A stretch of 64,000 nt of DNA from Saccharopolyspora gregorii (GCF_024734405.1 NZ_CP059556.1:3906001-3970000); one strand, 5' to 3'; positions 34,533 through 43,832 are shown, counted from the stretch's first letter. A program made the numbers and translations. The notes: a model not told the origin generated them from the sequence alone.

Positions 34533-34953
34533 CGTCCGCCGCCGAAGGCGTCCGGTTGTCCTCGCCGTACCTGGACGACGCCGTGATCGCCGCCTGCGCC
34601 GCGGTCCGGCCGCACGAACGCCGCTCGCCGTGGCGGTACAAGCCGCTGCTGGTGGAGGCGATGCGCGGGCTCGTCCCGGATCGATCGCTGCGGCGGTCCA
34701 CGAAGGCGGAGGGCTCCAACCTGGAGCACAGCGGCATCCGGCGGAACGTCGCCGCGCTCGCCGCGCTGTGCGAGGACTCCCGGCTGGCCGCGCTCGGCTG
34801 ATCGACGCCGACCGGTTGCGGTCGGTGTGCACCGGCCTGCAGCTGCGGCTGTTCACCCCGTACGCGATGTCCACGACGTTCGGCTGCGAGCGCTGGCTGC
34901 GCAATCTCGAAGCGCACACCGCACCGGAGCTCGCCGAGCAGGAGGTGTCCTGA
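34533..34953 (+). pseudogene. 3' remnant of a lasso-peptide cyclase (asparagine synthetase-like C protein)
   Basis: Encodes only the last roughly 140 residues of a lasso macrolactam synthetase: GVRLSSPYLDDAVIAACAAVRP, SPWRYKPLLVEAMRGLVPD, LRRSTKAEGSNLEHSGIRRN, then CEDSRLAALG. A single base is missing at about 34799 (GCGCTCGGCTGATC), which moves the reading frame; the end continues as LIDADRLRSVC...TPYAMSTTFGCERWLRNLE. The N-terminal glutaminase-like and most of the ATP-binding part are absent. Its last stop overlaps the B1 start (TGATG), so the original C-B1-B2 gene order is intact. It cannot make a working cyclase. Read errors could explain the frameshift but not the truncation. Confidence 0.75.
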
Positions 34954-35222
34954 TGGGAGTGCGGTTGCACCACGAGGTGTCGCTGGCGGGCACCGACGAA
35001 GGATCGGTGCTGCCGGACCAGCGGTCCGGGGAGTACTGGCAGCTCAACGGATCAGCGGCGACCGCGCTGCGGATGCTGCTCGACGGCGCCGGGGAGCACG
35101 AGGTCGCGGCGGCGCTGGTCGCCGACAGCCCGCCCGGTGACGTCGGCCTGGACGAGGCGCTGCGCGATGTGCGGGAACTGACCGCACAACTGGCGGCGGC
35201 CCGGTTGGCGGTGCGCTCGTGA
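34953..35222 (+). CDS. lasso-peptide B1 protein (PqqD-like leader-binding RRE)
   Basis: An 89-residue PqqD-fold protein: residues 1-about 80 include VRLHHEVSLAGTDEGSVLPDQRSGEYWQLNGSAATALRMLLDG, the pattern of actinobacterial B1 proteins that bind the precursor's leader peptide and present it to the B2 protease. ATG overlaps the cyclase stop and its own TGA overlaps the B2 GTG, so the cassette is translationally coupled. The gene is complete. With the cyclase broken and no precursor visible, it is probably non-functional in lasso synthesis unless it serves another precursor in trans. Confidence 0.85.
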   Translation: MGVRLHHEVSLAGTDEGSVLPDQRSGEYWQLNGSAATALRMLLDGAGEHEVAAALVADSPPGDVGLDEALRDVRELTAQLAAARLAVRS

Positions 35223-35641
35223 GCACCCCCGAAGCGCTGTTCCGCAGCGCCACCCGCCCGCCGCTGCGGGCCCGGCTGGCGGCACGGCTCGCCGTGGTCG
35301 TCGCGCTGGGCCTGTCCCGGTTGCCGCCGCGCCGGATTCGCGCGGTGCTCGCGGTGATCCGCGGCCGGGCTCGGCCCGCCGAGCACGATCGAGCACTCGC
35401 GATCCGGCAGGCCGTGGTGGCGGTGAGCCTGACCTGCGCTGGCAAGGGCTGCCTGCCGCGGTCGATCGCCATCGCCCTGCTGTGCCGCTGCCGCGGGCAG
35501 TGGCCGACCTGGCGGGTGGGAGCGCGCACCGACCCGTTCGGCGCGCACGCCTGGGTGGAGGCCGACGGCATCGCGGTCGGCGAGAACGCGAGCATCGACT
35601 CGTTCCACCCCCTGCTGACCGTGCCGCCGCTCGCGCGGTGA
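35219..35641 (+). CDS. lasso-peptide B2 protein (transglutaminase-like leader peptidase)
   Basis: A 140-residue protein of the lasso biosynthesis B2 family. It has the cysteine-protease signature of the family: Cys in SLTCAGKGCLPRSIAIALLCR, His in FGAHAWVEADG, and an acidic residue in NASIDSFHPL. The N-terminus is a hydrophobic helix typical of split B2 proteins. GTG start overlaps the B1 stop. With B1 it would cleave the precursor leader. The family's usual length is about 140-150, so it is complete. No D transporter follows; the next gene, TetR, is on the other strand. Confidence 0.87.
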   Translation: MSTPEALFRSATRPPLRARLAARLAVVVALGLSRLPPRRIRAVLAVIRGRARPAEHDRALAIRQAVVAVSLTCAGKGCLPRSIAIALLCRCRGQWPTWRVGARTDPFGAHAWVEADGIAVGENASIDSFHPLLTVPPLAR

Positions 35642-35692
35642 ACTCTCCGGACGTGCGCCGGTGCCCCGACCGCTGCTTCCCGCCACCCTCGG

Positions 35693-36322
35693 TCAGCGTC
35701 GCTCCGGATCGAGCCTGGTCGCGAGGTAGCCGGTGAGCAGCGCGGTGATCTCCTCCACCGCGTCCTCCCGGTCCACCTCGGGCGGGTCCAGCACGTAGCT
35801 GATCGCCAGGTTCTCCACGGTCCGCACCAGCACCCAGGCCACCGCGTCGGCCCGGGCACCGCCGGGGAGGTACCCCAGCAGGGCGGTGGTGGCGAGCTCG
35901 TCGATGCGGTGCTTGAAGTCGGCGCGGCGGGTGTCCGCGTTCGGCGGCAGCTGCTCGTAGAGCACCCGCAGCAGGCCCGCGTTCTCCTCGAACGCGGTGA
36001 TGAGCGCGAGCACGTTGCCGCGCACCGCGTCCGGCAGCGAGCCGCCCGCGAGGTTGGCGACGAACGCGCGCGAAATGCGAGCGCGCAGCCGGTCGGCGCA
36101 GCGGTCCACGACCTCGCCGAGCAGCACGTGCTTGTCCGGGAAGTACTGGTACAGCGACCCGGGGCTGATGCCCGCCGCCGCGGCGATGCGCCCGGTGCTC
36201 GCCCGGTCGTAGCCGTGCGCCAGCAGCACTTCGTACCCGGCGTCGAGGATGCGCCGCACCATCGCGCGGGAGCGCTCCTGGCTGGGCTCACGCCGCATCG
36301 GACGCCGGGTTCGAGCGGCCAC
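35693..36322 (-). CDS. TetR family regulator divergent from the MpaB-type oxygenase
   Basis: A 209-residue TetR protein: HTH in about 18-62 (VRRILDAGYEVLLAHGYDRASTGRIAAAAGISPGSLYQYFPDKHVLL), then a helical ligand-binding domain with LRVLYEQLP and ISYVLDPPEVDREDAVEEI. GTG start at 36322 is preceded by GGAGGT at five bases. It faces the oxygenase gene across only about 30 bases, so the operator must overlap both starts and it most likely represses its neighbour. It resembles the TetR at 22.5 kb in layout but is not a close copy. Confidence 0.9.
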   Translation of the reverse strand: MAARTRRPMRREPSQERSRAMVRRILDAGYEVLLAHGYDRASTGRIAAAAGISPGSLYQYFPDKHVLLGEVVDRCADRLRARISRAFVANLAGGSLPDAVRGNVLALITAFEENAGLLRVLYEQLPPNADTRRADFKHRIDELATTALLGYLPGGARADAVAWVLVRTVENLAISYVLDPPEVDREDAVEEITALLTGYLATRLDPERR

Positions 36323-36353
36323 GGACACCTCCGGAAACGCGAATTGAACGCGA

Positions 36354-37604
36354 ATGAATCTTCGTGTCAGCATCATCGGCATGACCTCACCTGTGACGCA
36401 ACGCACTCCCGGGGCGGTGTACCCGGACCGGTTCTTCGGCGCCCCGGAGCGCTCCCGGCGGATCGGGCGGGTGCTGCGGCTGGCCGCCCGGGTGGACGAG
36501 CTCGACGAAGAGCTGGTGGACCGCATCGGGCGGCGGATGTTCACCCGCGACGAGCCCGGGGCGCGGCTGGTGCGCGCGATGGGCCGCGAGGTCCCCGCCG
36601 AGCAGCGGGTGACGATGGCGCAGTTCGCCCGCGCGCTGGACGACGGGGTGCCGCCGGACGCGCCTGCGGCGTTGCGCGAGTTCTTCGCCGAGGTCGAGCG
36701 GACCCCGGACTGGGTGGACCCCGAGCTGGTGGAGCGCGGGGCGCGCGCCATCCGCCGGATGGGGCGCAACGTGGACGACGTGCTGCTGCAGCTGTCGCTG
36801 ATCGGCGGCTACCGGTTCGGCGGGCCACCGGACCTGCTGGTGGCGACCGGCGGGCTGACCGGGGCGACGGCGATGCGCCGGCTCGGCGAGACGAAGAAGT
36901 GGGCGCTGGCGATCAGCCGCCCCGGCGGAATGCGCCGCGACGGCGAGGGATTCCGGCTGACCGTGCACGTCCGCGCCATGCACGCGCTGATCAACCACCG
37001 CTTCGAGACGAACGGGCGGTGGGACGTGCAGCGCTGGGGGCTGCCGATCAACCAGGCCGACCAGGCGGCGACGCTGGGGCTCTTCAACGGCACGCTGCTG
37101 CTGGGGGTGCGGGCGCTCGGCTGGCTGGTCACCCCGGCGGAATCGCGGGCGATCATGCACGCCTGGAAGTACGTGGGCTGGCTGCTGGGCGTGGACGAGG
37201 ACTTCCTGTTCGACACCGAACGCGAGCAGAACCGGTTCAACTACCACGTGCTGCGCGTGCAGGACGACGTGACACCGGCCGGTGCGGCGCTGTCCGGTGC
37301 GCTGGTCGACGGCCAGCCGACGCTGGGGCGCGGTCCGCTGGCCGGGCGGTACGCGCGGCTGCGGCTGCTGAGCATGCTGCGCTTCTTCCTCGGCAAGCAG
37401 GGCCTGCGGGACCTGGAACTGCCGGTGACGCCGAGCTGGGCGATCCCGCCGATCTGGGCGGCGAACCTGGTGAAGTCCGGGCTCGTCGCGCGCAGCCGGC
37501 GCGGGCGCCGCCACCTGGAACGGGCCGGGGACCGCTTCGCCGACCGAGACCTGCGGCGCACCTTCGCCGGCGCCCGGCCCGAGATCGGCGCGCTGCCCGG
37601 CTGA
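36354..37604 (+). CDS. oxygenase MpaB family (DUF2236, latex-clearing-protein-like)
   Basis: A 416-residue protein with the DUF2236/MpaB-type helical heme fold: ARLVRAMGREVPAEQRVTMAQFARALDDG, a block around RLTVHVRAMHALINHRF, LPINQADQAATLGLFNGTLLLGVRALG and the C-terminal PPIWAANLVKSGL. The family includes the rubber oxygenase Lcp and fungal MpaB, which use a b-type heme for oxidative carbon-carbon cleavage or hydroxylation; the substrate here is unknown. Two starts are possible, 36354 and 36381 (MTSPVTQRTPG); neither has a clear ribosome binding site. Expression is probably controlled by the divergent TetR. No signal peptide is apparent, unlike secreted Lcp. Confidence 0.83.
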   Translation: MNLRVSIIGMTSPVTQRTPGAVYPDRFFGAPERSRRIGRVLRLAARVDELDEELVDRIGRRMFTRDEPGARLVRAMGREVPAEQRVTMAQFARALDDGVPPDAPAALREFFAEVERTPDWVDPELVERGARAIRRMGRNVDDVLLQLSLIGGYRFGGPPDLLVATGGLTGATAMRRLGETKKWALAISRPGGMRRDGEGFRLTVHVRAMHALINHRFETNGRWDVQRWGLPINQADQAATLGLFNGTLLLGVRALGWLVTPAESRAIMHAWKYVGWLLGVDEDFLFDTEREQNRFNYHVLRVQDDVTPAGAALSGALVDGQPTLGRGPLAGRYARLRLLSMLRFFLGKQGLRDLELPVTPSWAIPPIWAANLVKSGLVARSRRGRRHLERAGDRFADRDLRRTFAGARPEIGALPG

Positions 37605-37634
37605 CCCGGCGCCCGATCGTCGCTCAGGACCGGA

Positions 37635-38537
37635 CTACCAGCGGCGGAGGTGGTCGCGGAGCCTCCGGGCCGTGCGGGCCATCAGGAACTCGGCCTCCGG
37701 CTGGGTGGCGGCGGGCACCCGGGACTCGGTGAGCGCGGCGATCGCGAACCGGTGCCCGTCGTCGTGCTCGACGACGCCGACCTCGTGCCGCAGGTTCAGC
37801 AGCGTGCCCGTCTTCGACGACCAGGTCGTCGCGTCCGAGCTGAAGTCCGGGGCCAGCCGGTGCCGCAGCAGGTTCGCACCCAGCAGCTCCCGAGTCCGCT
37901 CGGCGACCGGTTCGGCGATGCGGTCGGGCCGCCACAACTCCTGCAGCAGGTCCACGAAATCCCGTGCCGACCCGGAATTCGCGCGCGTCACGTCGAGCTG
38001 CGCGAGCGGATGCCCGCGATCCGCGGTGCGGGCGCCGATGGCCAGCGCGTGAGCCAGGTGCACGTCGGCGGCGGCGAAGCGCTCGGCGGGCGTCTCCGAC
38101 AGGTCGCCGACCAGGTGGCGGGCGGTGATGCCGCGCAGCCCCCACTCCCGCAGCATCCGGGTGACCTCGGCCGGCGAGGTGAGCGCGAACAGCGCGTCGG
38201 CCGCCACGTTGTCGCTGAGCGCCACCGCCAGGTACATCAGGTCGTCCAGCGCCACCCGCGCCGGATGCCGGAACCGGCTCAGCCCGGTCGGTCCGGGCTT
38301 GGTGATGGCGCCGGGTCGCACCAGCACCTCGGCGGCGCCGTCCAGTTCGCCGCGGCGGACGCGTTCCAGGGTCGCCGCCACCAGCGGGATCTTGATCAGG
38401 GAGGCGACGGGGTGGGCGACGTCCGGCTCGATGCCGATCTCGCGCCCGGAATCGAGGTCCCGCACCAGGAACGAGCCGCGCAGCCCGCCGTCGTCGAGTT
38501 CGGCGAGCAGCTCGCCGATCAGTGCTTCCGCGTTCAC
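37635..38537 (-). CDS. blaB: BlaB-like penicillin-recognising serine protein (beta-lactamase induction)
   Basis: A 300-residue protein of the class A beta-lactamase fold with SLIK (46-49), SDN (108-110) and KTG (242-244). It lacks a signal peptide and a clear Glu166 motif, unlike the secreted enzyme 1 kb away. Its GTG start overlaps the stop of the LysR gene (GTGA). In Streptomyces cacaoi, blaA (LysR) and blaB lie divergently from the beta-lactamase blaL and both are needed for its induction; BlaB has active-site motifs but no measured lactamase activity. Gene order, coupling and motifs here match. The alternative is a cytoplasmic beta-lactamase-like esterase. Confidence 0.82.
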   Translation of the reverse strand: MNAEALIGELLAELDDGGLRGSFLVRDLDSGREIGIEPDVAHPVASLIKIPLVAATLERVRRGELDGAAEVLVRPGAITKPGPTGLSRFRHPARVALDDLMYLAVALSDNVAADALFALTSPAEVTRMLREWGLRGITARHLVGDLSETPAERFAAADVHLAHALAIGARTADRGHPLAQLDVTRANSGSARDFVDLLQELWRPDRIAEPVAERTRELLGANLLRHRLAPDFSSDATTWSSKTGTLLNLRHEVGVVEHDDGHRFAIAALTESRVPAATQPEAEFLMARTARRLRDHLRRW

Positions 38538-39427
38538 CCGTTCTCCAGTCCGGTTCCGTCCACCGCGCCGAGGCAGCAGGCGACGTCCGCCCGCAGCGCC
38601 GTCCGCAGCAGGTCCGCGTCGTACCCGGCCTCCGCGGTGATCCCGTAGCCGCGCGCCAGCGGCAGTTCCGCGACCGGGTGCCACAAGAACCCGAACTCGA
38701 CGGCCTGCTCGGCCGAGCACAGCAGCAGGTCCGCCGACCCGAGTGCCTCGGCGGCGCCCGCGCTCAGCGACTCTGCCACAGCGACCTGCGCGGGCCGGAG
38801 CCCCACCGCGTCGCGCACCCGCAGCAACCGGTCCCGCACGTGCGGGACGTCGTCCTCCGGCTGGATCCACACCCGGCGCCGCGGCGATCGCTCGGCGCGG
38901 CCGGCGCGCAACGAATCCAGGTGCACCGGCCCGCGGTGCCGCTCGGTCGTGCCGGCGACGCCGAGCGGCACCGACCACTCGGCCTCGTCCGCGGGCACCG
39001 CCACCAGCGCGGCCCGCACGTCGAGGGTGCGCACCAGGTCCACCCGTTCGGCCGGGTCGGCGCGCCGGAACTCCAGGAACAGCTCGTGGGTGCGCGCCGC
39101 CGCGTCCAGCTCGGCCAGCGCGCGGGTGGTGCAGGTCGCGGGTACCGCCAGCCGCACCGGCCGCAGCCGGGCCCGCTTCGCGTCCTGCTCCAGGGCGTCG
39201 GCCGAGCGCACCAGCTGCCGGGCCCGCGGCAGCAGGTCCCGGCCGAACGGGGTCAGCAGCACGCGCCGCGCCGAGCGGTCGAACAGCCGCTCCCCGAGGT
39301 GCCGCTCCAGCGCGGCGATGCGGCGGCTCGCCACCGGTTGCGGGATGCCCGCGGCGGCCGAACCGCCGGTGAAGCTGCCCACTTCGCTGACGCTGACGAA
39401 CGCCCGGCACGCACCCACCAAGTCCAC
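38534..39427 (-). CDS. blaA: LysR family regulator of the beta-lactamase (BlaA/AmpR-like)
   Basis: A 297-residue LysR protein. HTH in about 1-60 (FVSVSEVGSFTGGSAAAGIPQPVASRRIAALERHLGERLFDRSARRVLLTPFG), then the periplasmic-binding-like effector domain. GTG at 39427. It is divergent from the class A beta-lactamase and coupled to the BlaB-like gene, the arrangement of blaA in Streptomyces cacaoi, where the protein activates blaL in response to beta-lactams. A LysR-type box lies in the 129-base spacer. The effector domain is less typical than in AmpR, so the inducing signal is inferred from synteny. Confidence 0.85.
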   Translation of the reverse strand: MDLVGACRAFVSVSEVGSFTGGSAAAGIPQPVASRRIAALERHLGERLFDRSARRVLLTPFGRDLLPRARQLVRSADALEQDAKRARLRPVRLAVPATCTTRALAELDAAARTHELFLEFRRADPAERVDLVRTLDVRAALVAVPADEAEWSVPLGVAGTTERHRGPVHLDSLRAGRAERSPRRRVWIQPEDDVPHVRDRLLRVRDAVGLRPAQVAVAESLSAGAAEALGSADLLLCSAEQAVEFGFLWHPVAELPLARGYGITAEAGYDADLLRTALRADVACCLGAVDGTGLENG

Positions 39428-39438
39428 GACCGCAGTGT

Positions 39439-39453
39439 ATGCCGGACCCGCAT
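39439..39453. promoter_or_regulatory. LysR box between blaA-like and bla genes
   Basis: ATGC-N7-GCAT dyad that contains the T-N11-A signature (T39440, A39452). It lies 12 bases upstream of the LysR start and about 100 bases before the beta-lactamase, where a LysR protein would control both. Confidence 0.5.
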
Positions 39454-39556
39454 GAGAACCTCTGTTTCCGTCTTGGACAGCATGGCCGCGGGGTGGTGAG
39501 ACTGGTCGCGCCGACGGCCGCACCGGCTCGTCGGGCAGTGACGAAAGGGAAGACCC

Positions 39557-40465
39557 GTGCTCAAGCAGCGTTTCCACCAGGTCGCGGTCGCCGCGCTGGC
39601 CGCGCTCACCCTCGCGGGGTGCACCGGCGGCGTGAGCGCCGTGCCCGCCACCTCGGCCGCCGTTCCCCCCGCGTCCGCCGCCACCGCGCGGCAGGCCGAG
39701 TTCGACGAGCTGGAGCGGCGGTTCGACGCGCGCCTCGGGGTGTACGCGCTGGACACCGGGACCGGCCGGGAGGTCGTGCACCGCGCCGACGAGCGGTTCG
39801 CGTTCGCCTCCACGCACAAGGCGCTGTCCTCCGGCGAGGTGCTGCGGCGCAACTCCCCCGCCGACCTGGACCGCCGCATCACCTACTCGCAGGCCGACCT
39901 GGTCGAGAACTCGCCGGTCACCGAGCAGCACGTGGCCGACGGCCTCACCCTGCGCGAGGTGATCGACGCCGCGATCCGCTACAGCGACAACACCGCGGCG
40001 AACCTGATGTTCCGCGAACTCGGCGGACCGGCCGAAATGACCGCCGCGCTGCGCGGGCTGGGCGACACCACGACCCGCTTCGACCGGACCGAGACCGACC
40101 TGAACCTGACCTCCCCCGGCGACCCGCGGGACACCAGCACGCCGCGCGCGCTCGCCACGAGCCTGCGCGCCTACACCACCGGTGACGTGCTGGCGCCGGA
40201 GCAGCGGGCGCTGCTCAACGAGATGATGGGCGCCAACACGCTCACCACCGACCTCATCCCGGCCGGGGTGCCCGCGGGCTGGCGCGTCGGCGACAAGTCC
40301 GGTGCCGCGAACCACGGCACCCGCAACGACATCGCGGTGATCTACCCGCCGAACCGGGCGCCGATCATGCTCTCGGTGCTGTCGGACCGGGCGGCGGTGG
40401 ACGCCGAGTACGACGACGCGCTGATCGTCGAAGCCACGAAGATCGCCACCAGCGCCCTGAACTGA
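39557..40465 (+). CDS. bla: class A beta-lactamase, lipoprotein-type signal
   Basis: A 302-residue serine beta-lactamase: S85-T-H-K88, SDN 143-145, ETDLN (Glu179, the Glu166 equivalent) and KSG 247-249. The N-terminal signal carries a lipobox (LAG before Cys22), so the enzyme is probably lipid-anchored outside the membrane. ATG at 39557 follows GAAAGGGAAG. All residues for penicillin hydrolysis are present. Divergent blaA-like and blaB-like genes suggest induction by beta-lactams. It ends before a convergent intergenic region holding a large hairpin element. Confidence 0.94.
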   Translation: MLKQRFHQVAVAALAALTLAGCTGGVSAVPATSAAVPPASAATARQAEFDELERRFDARLGVYALDTGTGREVVHRADERFAFASTHKALSSGEVLRRNSPADLDRRITYSQADLVENSPVTEQHVADGLTLREVIDAAIRYSDNTAANLMFRELGGPAEMTAALRGLGDTTTRFDRTETDLNLTSPGDPRDTSTPRALATSLRAYTTGDVLAPEQRALLNEMMGANTLTTDLIPAGVPAGWRVGDKSGAANHGTRNDIAVIYPPNRAPIMLSVLSDRAAVDAEYDDALIVEATKIATSALN

Positions 40466-40592
40466 CAAGTCCACACCGGACCACACCCGAGAGCGCTCCC
40501 TCCCCCACCAGCCAGAGGGAGCGTTCCTCGGGCCACCGCGGAAGAACTCGTCCGCTACCCGCCCAGGCCCGGCGCGGCAGGTCGTGTCGTTT

Positions 40593-40751
40593 GCCGGTCA
40601 GCGGCGAAGCCGCTGAGCAGCGACCCAGCACGCAACCGGACCACCCGCGGGTTCTCAGCGGGATTCTCGCGAGGACAGCTTTTTCCCTCGTGGCGGAGCC
40701 ACTCGGGAAAAAGATCCCGCAGCGAGAATCCCGCTGAGGTTCCGCCACCCG
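40593..40751. repeat. dispersed hairpin element, copy 1
   Basis: A roughly 160-base element between the convergent bla and fgd genes. Outer arms of 17 bases (40654-40670 and 40722-40738) are perfectly complementary, and inside them TTTTTCCC and GGGAAAAA form a second stem. It shares flanking blocks (CGGTCAGCGGCGAAGCCG, TTCTCAGCGG, CGCGAGGAC, CCCGCAGCGAG, TCCGCCACCCG) with the element at 53.1 kb. Probably acts as a bidirectional terminator; could also be a small non-autonomous mobile element. Confidence 0.75.
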
Positions 40752-40776
40752 ACCACTGAAGCAGCCGGACCGGAAC

Positions 40777-41784
40777 TCAACCGGCCAGTTCGCGGATTCG
40801 GGGCGCTACGTCCGCGCCGAAGGACTCCAGGAACCGCGTCTGGTCCGATCCGGGGGCGTGGAAGACAAGGTGGTCGAAGCCCGCGTCGAGGTAGGCCTTC
40901 ACCTCGGCGAGCACCTCCTCCGGGTCGGAGGCCACGATCCAGCGGGTCGCGACCTGCTCGATCGGCAGCTCCTCGCCCGCCTTCTCCATCTCCTCCGGGT
41001 CCGCCAGGCTGTGCTTCACCTCGGCGGGCAGCGACAGCGGCGCCCAGAACCGGGTGTTCTGCAGAGCGCGCTCGCGGTCCGGGTCGTAGGAGAGCTTGAT
41101 CTCGATCATCTTCTCCAGGTCGGCGGCGTTCTTGCCGCCGGCCTCCGCACCGGCCTCCACCGCGGGCAGCAGCTTGTCGGTGTAGAGCTCCATGCCCTTG
41201 CCGCTGGTGCAGATGAAGCCGTCGCCGACGCGGCCCGCGTACTTGGCGACCATCGGCCCGCCCGCGGCCACGTAGATCGGCACCCCGCCCTCGGGGCGGT
41301 CGTAGATGGTGGCGTTGGAGGTGCGGTAGTACTCGCCCTCGTAGCTGACCCGGTCCTCCCGCCACAGGGTGCGGATGAGGTCGATGGCCTCGCGGAAGCG
41401 GCGGAACCGCTCCTTGAACTCGGGCCACTCGCGGGCGGTCACCGCGGTCTCGTTCAGCGCCTCACCGGTGCCGACGCCGAGCATGACCCGGCCCGGGTAC
41501 AGCGACCCGAGCGTGCCGAACGCCTGCGCCACCACGGCGGGCTCGTAGCGGAACGTCGGGGTGAGCACGCTGGTGCCCAGCTGGACGCGCGAGGTGCGCT
41601 CGCCGACGGCGCTCATCCAGGACAGGGCGAACGGCGCGTGGCCCTGGTTGTGCCGCCACGGCTGGAAGTGGTCGGAGACCATCACGCTGTCCAAGCCGTT
41701 CTCCTCGGCCTGCACCGCGAACTCCACCAGATCGCGCGGGGCGAACTGCTCGGCGGAGGCCTTGTACCCGATCTTGATGCTCAT
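40777..41784 (-). CDS. fgd: F420-dependent glucose-6-phosphate dehydrogenase
   Basis: A 335-residue luciferase-like (LLM) TIM barrel that closely follows mycobacterial Fgd1: [87 protein letters not shown] and the C-terminal [15 protein letters not shown]. It oxidises glucose 6-phosphate to 6-phosphogluconolactone while reducing coenzyme F420, supplying F420H2 to cytosolic reductases. ATG at 41784. It stands alone, convergent with the beta-lactamase gene. The long stretches shared with Fgd1 make the assignment firmer than a general LLM call. Confidence 0.93.
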   Translation of the reverse strand: MSIKIGYKASAEQFAPRDLVEFAVQAEENGLDSVMVSDHFQPWRHNQGHAPFALSWMSAVGERTSRVQLGTSVLTPTFRYEPAVVAQAFGTLGSLYPGRVMLGVGTGEALNETAVTAREWPEFKERFRRFREAIDLIRTLWREDRVSYEGEYYRTSNATIYDRPEGGVPIYVAAGGPMVAKYAGRVGDGFICTSGKGMELYTDKLLPAVEAGAEAGGKNAADLEKMIEIKLSYDPDRERALQNTRFWAPLSLPAEVKHSLADPEEMEKAGEELPIEQVATRWIVASDPEEVLAEVKAYLDAGFDHLVFHAPGSDQTRFLESFGADVAPRIRELAG

Positions 41785-42463
41785 GCTGGTTCGCTTACCT
41801 CACCCATCGCCACGGTCACGGGAACTTCGTGGCACTCGTCGTTGAACGCCGCGGGTCGGAGCGCCGACGCGCGGGTCCTCGCAGCGCCGTGCGGGCGCGA
41901 CGACCTCGAACGCGTCGGAACCGGCGCCGACCGGTCCGCTGCGGCGGACCTCCGGCGCGGATCGGTCGATGCGGCACGACACCGACCACATCACTCCGCA
42001 ACCGCTTCGCCGCGCACCCTATTCCGCGCGGGTCCGGGCGTGGCGGCCACCGGGGCTCCGGCCGTCCGGGCGGCGCGCGGGGGTGCCGCGGTTCGGTCGA
42101 CGGGCGGGAACCGGGTCATGGTGGCCTTTCAGCGGCGCCGGATGCGCTCGTTCGGACAGTCCCACAGGGTGTCACGAGCGGCGGCGCGCCCGGGCGGCGA
42201 GCACGGCCGCGTGCTGTGGAACCGATCACAGCGCCGCCGCGGTGCTCACTGTCCGCGCTCGCGCGACGACGGCAGGTGCGGCCCCGGCACCCGTTGCGGT
42301 GGAACGGATCCGCTCCGCGACCGGATGGCCGGCGGCTCCTCCGCGCGGACCGCGGTGCCCGGCGCGCGGCCGAGCAACGCGGTCGTACCGGCGCGAGGCA
42401 CCGGAGGGGCCGCCGGCATCCCCGGCTCGGCCCGAGCGCGCGGGACGAGCCGAGCTCCCGGGC
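41785..42463. other. 680-base region without a recognised gene
   Basis: Lies upstream of fgd and downstream of the transporter gene. ORFs on both strands are arginine-rich or short with no ribosome binding site. GCTCGGC and GCCGAGC near 42420-42460 could form a weak hairpin ending the transporter transcript. I see no promoter I can place with confidence. Confidence 0.4.
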
Positions 42464-43798
42464 TCAGCGGTACCGGGGAAGCCGCCGAGCCAGCACGATC
42501 CCGAGCACCGTGAGCACCCCGCACAGCACCAGGGTCAACGACAGCGGCACCGAGGAACCGCCGGACGAACCGACCAGCGCCAGCGCGCCGATCGGCAGCA
42601 GCCCGCCCGCGACGGCCGTGCCGAACGAGATGCACAGACCGGTGCCGGTGTAGCGAGCGTCCACCGGGAACAGCTCGGACAGCAGCGACGGCACCGCACC
42701 GTTGAACGCCGCGTAGCAGAGGGTGCCGACGAGCATCGCCAGCAGCATCGCACCGAACCCGCCGCCGTCGATCAGCCAGAACGCCGGGAAGGCCCACAGC
42801 ACCAGCACGATCCCGGACCCCGCGGTGAGCCGTTCCCGGCCCCACCGGTCCGCGTACACCGCGAACACCACCGTCAGCACGACCAGCAGCAGCGAGGCGA
42901 GCACCAGGCCCAGCTGCACGTCCACCGCGCTGAGCGCGGGCACGTACTGCTTCGTGTACGCCACCAGCCCGGTCATCAGCACGTACAGGAAGGAGCAGGA
43001 CGCCGACCACATCAGCGATCCGGCCAGCAGCGCGAGCCCGTGGTCGCGGAACACCGCGCGCACCGTGGGCCGGGCGCTGCGCTGCCCGCTCTCCCGCTCG
43101 GCGAGTTCCGCGAGGAACGCGGGGGTCTCCTCCAGACGCCTGCGCAGCACCAGGCCGAGCGCGATGAGCAGCGCGCTGGCCAGGAACGGCAGCCGCCACG
43201 CCCAGGACAGGAACGCGTCCTCGCTGACCCACAGGTTCACCACCAGGATCACCGAGCTGGCCAGCCCGATGCCGAGCACCGTGCCCAGCTGCACGAACGC
43301 GCCGTAGAGCGACTTCCGCTTCGCCGGGGCGTGTTCGACGGCGACGAGCACCGCGCCACCCCACTCGCCGCCGACGGCGAGGCCCTGCAGCAGGCGGCAG
43401 ACGACCAGCAGCACCGGCGCCCAGAACCCGGCGACCGCGAACGGTGGCAGCAGTCCGATGGCGACGGTCGAGCCGCCCATCACGAGCATCGAGGTCAGCA
43501 GCGCGGTGCGCCTGCCGCGGCTGTCGCCGAGCTTGCCGAACAGCAGCGCGCCCAGCGGGCGCATCCCGAACGCGACGGCGTGCGTGGCGAGCGCGGCGAG
43601 CGTGCCCATCCACGGGGAGGCGCCGGGGAAGAACAGCGGCCCGAACACCAGCGCCGCCATGAACGAGTAGATGATGAAGTCGAAGATCTCGATGAGCGTG
43701 CCGAGCAGCGACGACCCGGCGATGCGGGCCGCCGACAGCGGGCGTCCTGCGGTGGCGGGTCTGTTCGCGCGCGCGGGTTCCGCGGCCGTTCCGGACAT
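42464..43798 (-). CDS. MHS-type MFS transporter (dicarboxylate:H+ symporter-like)
   Basis: A 444-residue 12-helix major facilitator. Diagnostic metabolite:H+ symporter (KgtP/ShiA/ProP-like) features: LIEIFDFIIYSFMAALVFGPLFFP in helix 1, GMRPLGALLFGKLGDSRGRRTALL after helix 2, LLQGLAVGGEWGGAVLVAVEH and the RLEETPAF cytoplasmic loop. ATG at 43798. It follows the PrpD-like gene by 34 bases, in the same frame as that gene's frameshifted tail. In this locus an itaconate, mesaconate or related C5-dicarboxylate substrate is likely, by context only. Probably controlled by the GntR protein upstream. Confidence 0.88.
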   Translation of the reverse strand: MSGTAAEPARANRPATAGRPLSAARIAGSSLLGTLIEIFDFIIYSFMAALVFGPLFFPGASPWMGTLAALATHAVAFGMRPLGALLFGKLGDSRGRRTALLTSMLVMGGSTVAIGLLPPFAVAGFWAPVLLVVCRLLQGLAVGGEWGGAVLVAVEHAPAKRKSLYGAFVQLGTVLGIGLASSVILVVNLWVSEDAFLSWAWRLPFLASALLIALGLVLRRRLEETPAFLAELAERESGQRSARPTVRAVFRDHGLALLAGSLMWSASCSFLYVLMTGLVAYTKQYVPALSAVDVQLGLVLASLLLVVLTVVFAVYADRWGRERLTAGSGIVLVLWAFPAFWLIDGGGFGAMLLAMLVGTLCYAAFNGAVPSLLSELFPVDARYTGTGLCISFGTAVAGGLLPIGALALVGSSGGSSVPLSLTLVLCGVLTVLGIVLARRLPRYR

Positions 43799-43832
43799 GG
43801 GGGTACCGCCTAGGGGTGAGGGGTGGGGAGGG

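Noticed and set aside
41785-42463. Short ORFs between the transporter and fgd
   Set aside because: No ribosome binding sites, arginine-rich composition, no domain.
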